Source: Cohaesibacteraceae bacterium (GTDB lineage: Bacteria > Pseudomonadota > Alphaproteobacteria > Rhizobiales > Cohaesibacteraceae). From it: a stretch of DNA of 8,916 bases. Numbering within the stretch: position 1 is the first letter of the stretch; each line of letters opens with the position of its first letter. This document shows, piece by piece, positions 1 through 5,723 of this stretch. The stretch spans positions 3,970 through 12,885 of the forward strand of contig JAESRR010000025.1 of NCBI GenBank assembly GCA_016764535.1, given 5' to 3'. The notes beneath the pieces are model-generated. The model was not told where the DNA came from, ran no database searches, and saw only the letters and a program-made list of their open reading frames with translations. A program made the translations under genes and the position numbers.

Positions 1-105
1 GTTGAGGGAGAAAACAGCCCAACATCTGAAAAATTGTTGCGCCTCTCGATAGGTATTGAGGCTGTGGAAGACTTGATTGCTGATTTGGAACAGGCGCTTG
101 GCTAG
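1..105 (+). CDS. C-terminal end of a PLP-dependent Cys/Met metabolism enzyme (partial)
   Basis: The reading frame is open from base 1 to a TAG stop at 103-105 and gives 34 residues, VEGENSPTSEKLLRLSIGIE followed by AVEDLIADLEQALG. The pattern R-L-S-I-G-I-E, then D-L-I-x-D-L-x-Q-A-L, is the typical extreme C-terminus of the cystathionine beta/gamma-lyase family (Cys/Met metabolism PLP enzymes). The catalytic lysine and PLP-binding regions lie upstream of the window. The tail alone cannot separate cystathionine beta-lyase, cystathionine gamma-synthase, O-succinylhomoserine sulfhydrylase or methionine gamma-lyase, so no symbol is given. The gene is convergent with the DUF21/CBS gene, with only 23 bp between the two stops. 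Confidence 0.8.
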   Translation, partial: VEGENSPTSEKLLRLSIGIEAVEDLIADLEQALG

Positions 106-128
106 ATACTAATCAAAGGTCGCACGGT

Positions 129-1400
129 TCAGGATTGAGTTCCAAGGGGCGTGACACGCAACGCAGTAATCTGATTGCGGTGTCTGCGAATGACCCTGAA
201 TCTAAAATTATGGAACGTAAATGCTTGCCCTGGCTCCGGAATCTGACGCGCTTCATGAATAACAAGGCCAGCAATGGTCGTCGCTTCTTCTTCGGGAAGT
301 TGCCAATCCATTGCTCTGTTGAGATCACGGATTGGCACTGTGCCTTCCACGCTTATTGAACCGTCAGGAAAAGTTTGCAATCCCTGAATATTAACATCAT
401 GTTCGTCAGCAATCTCACCAACAATTTCTTCCAGAATGTCCTCAAGTGTAACCAGTCCCATAACCTCGCCATATTCATCGATAACGATCGCAAAATGGGT
501 TCGTCTTTTCAGAAAAGCGTTGAGCTGGTCTTTCAGATTTGTTGATTCTGGAACAAACCAGGGCGGGGTGGCAACATCCATAACGTTGAATAAAGTGCGG
601 TCGCCATCGATAGATGCAAGAGTTCTTAAAACGTCCTTGGCGTGAATTACTCCGACAATATTGTCTTTCTCGCCTTTCCAAACCGGTATGCGGGTAAACG
701 GACTATCCAGAATTTTCTGGACCAGAACGTCGGACGAATTATCGGCGTTCAGCATTTGCATCGATGTTCGATGAACCATGATGTCCGAGATTTCCAGTTC
801 TTCAAGATCAAGTAAACCATCCAGTCGATCCCGGTCGTCTTTAATCACACTACCTTCCAGATGGAGGAGATCCACGGCTCCCCGCAATTCATCCTGTGCT
901 GACAAATTATCAATTTGGTCGGTTCTGACGCCAAATATTCGTAAAAGTCTGCCAACAATCCATTCGATGGCAACGACAAAAGGATGAAATACAACAATAA
1001 TGGGACGCAATACCGGAGCGACAGCAAGCGCAAATTTGTCGGGATTTTGCAGGGCCCAGGTTTTAGGAAGGACTTCGGCAAAAATCAAAACAACAAATGT
1101 CATGATCAAGGTTGCATAAGCGACACCAGGTTCCCCAAAAAATGCGATGAATGCGCTTGTTGCCAGTGAAGATGCCAAAATATTGACAAGATTGTTGCCC
1201 AGCAGAATTGATCCAATCAGCCGTTCGCGTGATTTGGTGAGTAAATTAACCGTGCGGGCCCGTTTATCGCCTTTTTTCTCACGTTGATGCATGCGGGCAC
1301 GGGAGGCAGCGGTAAGTGACGTTTCAGACCCGGAGAAAAAAGCTGAAATAATAATCAGGACAACAATTGAAATCAGAATGATCCAGAGCGCTGGGGTCAT
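129..1400 (-). CDS. HlyC/CorC-family membrane protein (DUF21/CNNM + CBS pair + CorC_HlyC domain)
   Basis: This 423-residue protein has the full architecture of the family often annotated as hemolysin-like or HlyC/CorC transporters. The N-terminal DUF21/CNNM membrane region covers about residues 1-150, with hydrophobic segments near 4-22, 62-88, 93-111 and 122-148. It carries the family motifs SGSET (23-27), GNNLVN (68-73) and EVLPK (109-113). A cytosolic CBS pair follows at about 205-330, with DEYG at 308-311 and an acidic end around 320-330. A CorC_HlyC domain occupies about 345-418. Characterised relatives are implicated in Mg2+/Co2+ or other cation efflux; the substrate here is not known. 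The ATG overlaps the aroB TGA by 4 bp (ATGA), with AAGG about 10 nt upstream, so it is probably translated by coupling as the last gene of the aroK-aroB operon. I see no hairpin terminator in the 23 bp after the stop. Confidence 0.93.
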   Translation of the reverse strand: MTPALWIILISIVVLIIISAFFSGSETSLTAASRARMHQREKKGDKRARTVNLLTKSRERLIGSILLGNNLVNILASSLATSAFIAFFGEPGVAYATLIMTFVVLIFAEVLPKTWALQNPDKFALAVAPVLRPIIVVFHPFVVAIEWIVGRLLRIFGVRTDQIDNLSAQDELRGAVDLLHLEGSVIKDDRDRLDGLLDLEELEISDIMVHRTSMQMLNADNSSDVLVQKILDSPFTRIPVWKGEKDNIVGVIHAKDVLRTLASIDGDRTLFNVMDVATPPWFVPESTNLKDQLNAFLKRRTHFAIVIDEYGEVMGLVTLEDILEEIVGEIADEHDVNIQGLQTFPDGSISVEGTVPIRDLNRAMDWQLPEEEATTIAGLVIHEARQIPEPGQAFTFHNFRFRVIRRHRNQITALRVTPLGTQS

Positions 1401-2533
1401 TGTTTTAGAGCCTTGTCAAGAAACTGGCGTACTTTCTCGATCGGTACATCATTTTGAATGAAAGATTTACCAATTCCACGCGCCAGAATAAAAGTCAGTT
1501 TACCACGTGAGACTTTTTTGTCCTGGGCAATAATGTCCAACAGGTAGTCAACTCCGGGAAGTTGAAATGGCAATTGGCTGACAGATACAGGCAAACCGAC
1601 TTCTGCGAGGTGAGATTTGACCCTTGCCGTATCTTCAGCGGAACAAAGCTCCAGGGATTGGGAAAATGAAAAGGCCATGACCATTCCGATGGAAACACCT
1701 TCTCCATGTACCAGAAGAGCAGTGTCGTAGTTGGCGGCTTTTTCAAGAGCGTGCCCGAAAGTATGTCCCAGGTTTAATAGAGCCCTGCAACCGTTTTCAA
1801 ATTCATCGGAAGCGACAACGCGGGCTTTGGCCCGGCAGGAATGGGCAATAGCCTCTTCTCTTTCAGGCCCGCCAGAAAATATTCCACGCCAGTTTCTTTC
1901 GAGCCATTCAAAGAATGCCGGATCATCAATTAATCCATATTTCGCGATTTCTGCATATCCAGCCTTGAAATCGCGATCTGGCAGGGTGTCCAGTATCGCA
2001 GTATCGGCGAAAACAAGTGAAGGCTGATTAAACAAGCCGACCAGATTTTTACCGTGAGATGAATTTATGCCGGTCTTGCCACCGACACTGCTGTCAACCT
2101 GCGCCAAAAGGGACGTTGGAATTTGGATGAACCGCATTCCTCTGCGAACAAGTCCGGCCGCAAATCCGGCAAGATCGCCAATCACTCCTCCACCAAGTGC
2201 AATAATCCAGTCATTGCGCTCCAGACGTGCTTCAAGAACCGCATCACAGACCTGCTGCAGATGTTGATAGCTTTTGGTAGCTTCGCCGGCCGGAAGAATG
2301 ATTTGGGTGTGTTGTATGCTCGCAGAGTCCAATAATGATTGCAGAGCGACAAGATGAAGGTTGGCAACATTTGTATCGGAAACAATTGCAACCCGGCAAT
2401 TTTGCATCAAGGTTGTAATTACCTGACCATCAGTGTCGAATAGATTACGCCCGATTTGTATGTCATAGCTACGCTCGCCAAGTTCAACCTTTACAACTTC
2501 TCTGGTTGCTGTGTGGTTTTCCTGCTGGTTCAT
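1397..2533 (-). CDS. aroB: 3-dehydroquinate synthase
   Basis: AroB converts DAHP (3-deoxy-D-arabino-heptulosonate 7-phosphate) to 3-dehydroquinate in the cytosol, the second step of the shikimate pathway, using NAD+ and a divalent metal. From this start the protein has 378 residues, close to the usual 360-380. Visible signatures are the nucleotide-binding GGGVIGD (114-120), PTSLLAQVDSSVGGKTGIN (139-157), KNLVGLFNQP (162-171) and the probable metal ligands E195 (GYAEIAKYG), H257 (LNLGHTFGH) and H276 (HGEG). DKKV lies at 338-341. I chose the ATG at 2531-2533 because it forms a 4-bp ATGA overlap with the aroK stop and has AAGG 9 nt upstream. An in-frame ATG at 2555-2557 would add eight residues but lacks a properly spaced ribosome site and would overlap aroK by 28 bp. 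The gene sits between aroK and the DUF21/CBS gene in one operon. Confidence 0.95.
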   Translation of the reverse strand: MNQQENHTATREVVKVELGERSYDIQIGRNLFDTDGQVITTLMQNCRVAIVSDTNVANLHLVALQSLLDSASIQHTQIILPAGEATKSYQHLQQVCDAVLEARLERNDWIIALGGGVIGDLAGFAAGLVRRGMRFIQIPTSLLAQVDSSVGGKTGINSSHGKNLVGLFNQPSLVFADTAILDTLPDRDFKAGYAEIAKYGLIDDPAFFEWLERNWRGIFSGGPEREEAIAHSCRAKARVVASDEFENGCRALLNLGHTFGHALEKAANYDTALLVHGEGVSIGMVMAFSFSQSLELCSAEDTARVKSHLAEVGLPVSVSQLPFQLPGVDYLLDIIAQDKKVSRGKLTFILARGIGKSFIQNDVPIEKVRQFLDKALKQ

Positions 2534-3123
2534 TTGATGGTGCCTTGCTCGGGACATCTCTCGAGATGCATCTCGAGTATATCTACAAGGTCCTGAACGA
2601 TAGCATCATGCGGGGCGTCTCTTGAGGGCACAGTCAGGTCAGCCAGCTTGTACACTGGATAACGCTGATCAATTAATGCACGCATGGTTTTTTCTGGATT
2701 ATCTGTTTTCAATAATGGACGATGAGAACGTCTTTGAACACGTTCCATTAAGATTGCGATTTCTGCTTGCAGCCAGATCGAAATACCTCTTGCTGCTATG
2801 ACCTTGCGCGTTTCTTCATTCATCCAGGCTCCGCCGCCGGTAGCCAATACCTGTGGCCCGTTATTTAGCAGCCGTGCAATGACCTTTTTTTCGCCTTCTC
2901 TGAAATAGGCCTCACCATGCAACTCAAACATTTCCGGAACCGTTAGATTTGCAGCGTCCTCAATTTCCTGGTCAGCATCGCGAAAAGGCAGGTTAAGTTT
3001 TTTAGCAATTCGCCGACCGATCGTTGTTTTACCAGCGCCCATCATGCCAATCAGAACAAGGCTGCGTTGGCCCAGCTTGCTGCGGATATTTGCATAAACC
3101 GAGTGCATATCCTGATTATTCAT
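2530..3123 (-). CDS. aroK: Shikimate kinase
   Basis: Shikimate kinase phosphorylates the 3-hydroxyl of shikimate with ATP in the cytosol. The 197-residue product is slightly longer than the common 170-190 because of about 20 extra N-terminal residues. The Walker A loop GMMGAGKT is at 26-33. D49 and D51 (RDADQEIE) match the Mg2+/shikimate-binding aspartates. R74 of FREGE (73-77) and GGG (95-97) form the substrate site. The lid arginine region is RRSHRPLL (130-137), and R153 (QRYPVY) matches the late conserved arginine. GGAAG lies about 10 nt before the ATG at 3121-3123. M6 is an alternative start but has no better ribosome site. It is the first gene of the aroK-aroB-DUF21 operon, divergent from the xerD cluster. 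Its 3' end carries a perfect 18-bp palindrome. Confidence 0.95.
   Translation of the reverse strand: MNNQDMHSVYANIRSKLGQRSLVLIGMMGAGKTTIGRRIAKKLNLPFRDADQEIEDAANLTVPEMFELHGEAYFREGEKKVIARLLNNGPQVLATGGGAWMNEETRKVIAARGISIWLQAEIAILMERVQRRSHRPLLKTDNPEKTMRALIDQRYPVYKLADLTVPSRDAPHDAIVQDLVDILEMHLERCPEQGTIK
2560..2577. repeat. Perfect 18-bp palindrome at the end of aroK, before the aroB start
   Basis: CTCGAGATGCATCTCGAG equals its own reverse complement over all 18 bases. In the aroK-aroB mRNA it can fold into a 7-bp stem (CUCGAGA/UCUCGAG) with a UGCA loop. The hairpin would end 26 nt before the aroB ATG at 2533, just upstream of the AAGG ribosome site. It lies inside aroK codons (LEMHLE). Whether it has a function is inference. 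Confidence 0.6.
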
Positions 3124-3180
3124 AAAGGTAATACTTCCATATTATTCGAACCATACGCAATTTTGTATTTTCCTGTGCAG

Positions 3181-3209
3181 ATTTGCCGTCGACGAAGTCC
3201 AACTGTCAA
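3181..3209 (-). promoter_or_regulatory. Candidate sigma70-type promoter for the aroK operon
   Basis: On the minus strand a perfect TTGACA (3209-3204) is followed after 17 bp by GCAAAT (3186-3181), a weak -10 matching three of six consensus bases. Transcription would begin near 3174 and leave a leader of about 50 nt before aroK. The -35 is good and the -10 poor, so this is only a candidate. Confidence 0.3.
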
Positions 3210-3295
3210 GATCCAGCGGTACAAAATTTAGAGTCAAAGTTGCAGTTATCATCTGGCAAACCAGGGTTGGTGGTAAAAAAACATGACGCGCACCA

Positions 3296-3315
3296 GGAAT
3301 TGCTGTTAGAATTCC
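3296..3315. promoter_or_regulatory. Inverted repeat upstream of the small ORF/xerD cluster
   Basis: GGAATT (3296-3301) and AATTCC (3310-3315) are perfect 6-bp arms around an 8-nt centre, 28 bp before the small ORF at 3344. A weak promoter-like pair, TTGCTG (3300-3305) then 17 bp then AATATT (3323-3328), overlaps it. It could be an operator or part of a leader hairpin, but arms this short arise by chance and the promoter match is poor. Confidence 0.2.
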
Positions 3316-3343
3316 GTAGTCAAATATTAGTTGGGATGCAGAA

Positions 3344-3487
3344 ATGCCAAGTCTTATTCGTTTTCTGGTTTTTTTGTTGGTCCTTGGCGGACTGGGATAT
3401 GGCGGAATATTCGCTCTTGCCACAATGGTGGAACCCCGACCCCGGATAATGACCGAGACAATATCTGCGGATTTGCTACCAGGATAA
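3344..3487 (+). CDS. Small single-pass membrane protein upstream of xerD (47 aa)
   Basis: This ATG-to-TAA frame encodes 47 residues. It starts MPSLIRF, runs as an uncharged hydrophobic Leu/Gly/Phe-rich segment from about residue 7 to 28, and ends in a polar tail with EPRPR at 30-34 and ISADLLPG. One transmembrane helix is expected; positive-inside would place the tail depending on R6 against R32, R34, so topology is unclear. No other frame in this stretch gives a sensible protein. Its stop lies 4 bp before the xerD ATG, and the xerD ribosome site AGGA (3481-3484) is inside its last codons, so the two look translationally coupled. From memory, alphaproteobacteria often carry a similar tiny membrane ORF before xerD, sometimes misnamed histidine kinase; I could not verify this here. 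The function is unknown. Its own ribosome site is weak. Confidence 0.65.
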   Translation: MPSLIRFLVFLLVLGGLGYGGIFALATMVEPRPRIMTETISADLLPG

Positions 3488-3491
3488 CGGC

Positions 3492-4433
3492 ATGGCCCGC
3501 GATTCTATGTTAATCGAAACATTTCTTGAGATGCAAAGCGCCGAGCGTGCTGCTGCAGATAATACACTTGAGTCCTACAGGTATGATCTGGAGGATTTTT
3601 GTTCTTTTATCACCGGAAGTAGTGATGGCCTTGCACAAATCGGTGCAGACCAGATTCGAAAATACCTGTCGATGTTACACGCACAGGGTTTCGCCAGCTC
3701 AACAGCAGCAAGACGGTTATCTGCACTAAAACAATTTTTCAAATTTTTGTATCAGGAGCGAATTCGTCCCGATGACCCAACAACGAGTATCGACGCTCCA
3801 CGCCGGACCAAACCCTTGCCAAATATCCTGACTGTTCAGGAAGTCGATCGACTAATTGAAGCTGCAAAATTTAATGCCTCCATGGATGGACCAACCGAAG
3901 GGCGGCGCTTAAGGGCGATGCGACTATATGCGTTGCTGGAGGTTCTGTATGCCACGGGAATGCGGGTATCCGAGCTGGTATCTTTACCGGGTAGCGCTGC
4001 CACAACCGATTCTCGATATTTGATGGTAATGGGTAAAGGTAGAAAAGAACGAATTGTTCCATTGAACGCGGCGTCGAGGCTGGCAATGCAGGACTATCTT
4101 CGGGAAAGAAATAGTATCAAGGGTGAGTATAAGGGGCCGTGGCTGTTCCCTTCGAGTGGAAAAACCGGTCATTTAACGCGACAGGCATTTGCTCGTGATC
4201 TGAAATCACTTGCAGCCCATACCGGAATTGGAGCGTCCAGGGTCTCTCCGCATGTCCTGCGCCACGCTTTTGCCAGCCACATGCTCCAAAATGGAGCGGA
4301 TTTGCGTATGGTTCAGCAATTACTTGGTCATACCGATATTTCCACCACGCAGATATACACTCATGTGCTTGATGAACGGCTGAAGAGTCTGGTTTCAGAG
4401 CGTCATCCGCTTGCCACACAAAATCAATCATGA
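3492..4433 (+). CDS. xerD: Site-specific tyrosine recombinase XerD
   Basis: XerD acts with XerC and FtsK at dif sites to resolve chromosome dimers at cell division. The 313-residue protein has the SAM-like core-binding domain at about 5-90 (ENTLESYRYDL-like segment at 23-33, SALKQFFKFL at 77-86) and the catalytic domain at about 108-305. The catalytic set is complete: R158 (ATGMRVSEL), K182 (GKGRKERIVPL), H254 and R257 (HVLRHAFASHML), H280 (LLGHTDISTTQIY) and nucleophile Y289. The ATG at 3492 has AGGA seven bases upstream. XerC is the main alternative, but the position beside accA and the close match to the alphaproteobacterial XerD style favour XerD. It follows the small membrane ORF by 4 bp and is followed by accA after 107 bp. 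No attachment site or integrase-type cargo surrounds it, so it is the housekeeping recombinase and not a phage integrase. Confidence 0.9.
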   Translation: MARDSMLIETFLEMQSAERAAADNTLESYRYDLEDFCSFITGSSDGLAQIGADQIRKYLSMLHAQGFASSTAARRLSALKQFFKFLYQERIRPDDPTTSIDAPRRTKPLPNILTVQEVDRLIEAAKFNASMDGPTEGRRLRAMRLYALLEVLYATGMRVSELVSLPGSAATTDSRYLMVMGKGRKERIVPLNAASRLAMQDYLRERNSIKGEYKGPWLFPSSGKTGHLTRQAFARDLKSLAAHTGIGASRVSPHVLRHAFASHMLQNGADLRMVQQLLGHTDISTTQIYTHVLDERLKSLVSERHPLATQNQS

Positions 4434-4469
4434 TGTCGATGACCAATATTATGCTGCTTGACAGCGATG

Positions 4470-4498
4470 TTACAAAACGGCAGTTAGGTCACTACAAT
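4470..4498 (+). promoter_or_regulatory. Candidate promoter for accA
   Basis: TACAAT (4493-4498) is a good -10, preceded after a 17-bp spacer by the weaker TTACAA (4470-4475). A perfect TTGACA also occurs at 4458-4463, but it is 29 bp from TACAAT and has no good -10 at normal spacing. A start near 4505 would give a leader of about 36 nt before the accA ATG at 4541. Confidence 0.3.
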
Positions 4499-4540
4499 TA
4501 TTGAATGTCCGGCGGGGTCGGACTATCATTGGATTTGTTA

Positions 4541-5494
4541 ATGCACAGCTTTCTTGAATTTGAAAAACCGGTGGCAGACCTTGCAGGCAAGGTCCAGGAA
4601 CTACGCGCATTGCAGGACGGAGATAATTCCGTCGATGTAGGCGATGAGATTCAACGACTTGAAAACAAAGCTGCACAGGCATTGGCCGATCTATATGCAA
4701 GATTGACGCCCTGGCAGAAAACCCAGGTAGCCCGTCATCCGGACCGGCCACATTTTCGCGATTACATCAAAGCACTGATCGAGGATTTCACACCACTTTC
4801 CGGCGATAGACAGTTTGGCGATGATGATGCAATTCAGGCGGGTTTTGGACGTTTTAATGGTCAACCGGTCGCAGTATTGGGACACGAAAAAGGCTCTGAT
4901 ACGCAAAGCCGTTTGAAACACAATTTTGGAATGGCGCGACCAGAGGGCTACCGTAAATCTGTACGTATTATGAATCTCGCACAGAAATTCGGTTTGCCGG
5001 TGATTTACCTGGTGGATACTGCTGGTGCATATCCTGGTATTGGTGCCGAGGAACGCGGCCAGGCCGAGGCCATTGCACGTTCGACCGATTGTTGCCTGTC
5101 TCTGGGAGTTCCCAACATTGCGGTTATAATTGGTGAAGGTGGTTCGGGTGGAGCAATCGCTCTTGCGACTGCCAATCGTGTTTATATGCTGGAGCATTCG
5201 ATTTACAGCGTCATCTCTCCGGAAGGTGCGGCCTCAATCCTGTGGCGAGATTCTACCCGTGCACAGGATGCGGCAACAAATATGAAAATCACCTCAACTG
5301 ATCTTACCGGATTCGGTGTAATTGATGGTGTTATCGAAGAACCGATAGGTGGAGCGCATCGCGATCCAGAAGCAATATATATGAAAGTGGGGCGAACTAT
5401 TGAAGCCGGGCTTTCAGAATTCTCTTCTATGTCAGCAGATGAAATTCGTTCGCAGCGACGTAAAAAGTTTCTTTCAATTGGTCGCCAGTTGTAA
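4541..5494 (+). CDS. accA: Acetyl-CoA carboxylase carboxyltransferase subunit alpha
   Basis: AccA pairs with AccD to move the carboxyl group from carboxybiotin on AccB to acetyl-CoA, giving malonyl-CoA for fatty acid synthesis in the cytosol. The protein has 317 residues, the normal length. It begins MHSFLEFEKPVADLAGKVQE, the family's typical N-terminus, and contains the GHEKG...RLKHNFGMARPEGYRK block, DTAGAYPG (159-166) with GIGAEERGQAEAIA after it, and the oxyanion-type glycine loop GEGGSGGA (198-205). I chose the ATG at 4541 because it restores the family N-terminus and has GGA seven bases upstream. An in-frame ATG at 4505 would add 12 residues with no ribosome site and no family match. 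It lies downstream of xerD on the same strand and ends 36 bp before a clear intrinsic terminator. Confidence 0.96.
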   Translation: MHSFLEFEKPVADLAGKVQELRALQDGDNSVDVGDEIQRLENKAAQALADLYARLTPWQKTQVARHPDRPHFRDYIKALIEDFTPLSGDRQFGDDDAIQAGFGRFNGQPVAVLGHEKGSDTQSRLKHNFGMARPEGYRKSVRIMNLAQKFGLPVIYLVDTAGAYPGIGAEERGQAEAIARSTDCCLSLGVPNIAVIIGEGGSGGAIALATANRVYMLEHSIYSVISPEGAASILWRDSTRAQDAATNMKITSTDLTGFGVIDGVIEEPIGGAHRDPEAIYMKVGRTIEAGLSEFSSMSADEIRSQRRKKFLSIGRQL

Positions 5495-5530
5495 TTCGGC
5501 CATTGAACAGATTTGATGTGGACACCCTGT

Positions 5531-5568
5531 AACCCGTTGACGTTTGTCATCGGGTTTTTTCATTTTTT
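5531..5568 (+). terminator. Rho-independent terminator after accA
   Basis: AACCCG (5531-5536) pairs with CGGGTT (5551-5556). Inside it, after one T-T mismatch, TGAC (5538-5541) pairs with GTCA (5546-5549) around a GTTT loop. A T-run begins at 5555, is interrupted by CA and resumes to about 5568. Its position 36 bp after the accA stop fits termination of the xerD-accA transcript. Confidence 0.85.
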
Positions 5569-5597
5569 TAGATATTTGAAAACGATTTCTGAATTTG

Positions 5598-5608
5598 GTC
5601 ACAGTGAC
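5598..5608. promoter_or_regulatory. Palindrome GTCACAGTGAC upstream of the L,D-transpeptidase gene
   Basis: This is a perfect 5-bp dyad around one base, between the accA terminator and the candidate promoter of the next gene. The position suits a regulator site, but dyads this short are expected by chance several times in this window, and I recognise no specific regulator consensus. Confidence 0.2.
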
Positions 5609-5633
5609 GTGATCAATAATAATTGGTAACTTC

Positions 5634-5661
5634 TTCTCAAGGTTAATAAAATTACTATGAT
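5634..5661 (+). promoter_or_regulatory. Candidate promoter for the L,D-transpeptidase gene
   Basis: TTCTCA (5634-5639) and TATGAT (5656-5661) are separated by 16 bp. The -10 matches five of six consensus bases and the -35 four of six. A start near 5668 would leave a leader of about 55 nt, carrying the short GTGGC/GCCAC hairpin (5665-5681) at or near its 5' end. A separate promoter is needed here because accA ends in a strong terminator. Confidence 0.35.
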
Positions 5662-5723
5662 TTTGTGGCAGGCAAAGCCACTAAAGCGTCTGTTTTGAGT
5701 TTACGCTGCTGGAGTTTTAAAAT

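Noticed and set aside
2534..2557. Upstream ATG at 2555-2557 as the aroB start
   Set aside because: It would add MSRARHHQ, overlap aroK by 28 bp and lacks a ribosome site at normal spacing. The ATGA overlap at 2530-2533 with AAGG upstream matches the other junction in the operon.
3120..3140. Six-codon leader frame (MEVLPL) overlapping the aroK ATG by ATGA
   Set aside because: Its ATG overlaps the GGAAG that should serve aroK, it has no ribosome site of its own that I can see, and a six-codon frame is easily produced by chance. It contains no run of aromatic amino-acid codons as expected for attenuation.
3142..3423. 93-codon minus-strand frame across the aroK-xerD gap
   Set aside because: It covers the divergent promoter region and the antisense of the small membrane ORF. 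It has no hydrophobic or domain pattern, and the plus-strand 47-codon frame is the better explanation.
3492..4433. XerD as an integrase of a mobile element
   Set aside because: All neighbours are housekeeping genes with matching composition. There is no direct repeat, tRNA fragment or cargo, and the protein has housekeeping Xer length and motifs.
4117..4446. 109-codon open frame on the minus strand
   Set aside because: It is antisense to the catalytic end of xerD and resembles no family, with low-complexity His/Trp/Pro content typical of reverse-strand translation.
4691..5197. 168-codon open frame on the minus strand
   Set aside because: It lies entirely antisense to accA, which has full family motifs. 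The translation has no recognisable domain, is rich in Cys, Arg and Thr, and has no ribosome site. It is a shadow frame.
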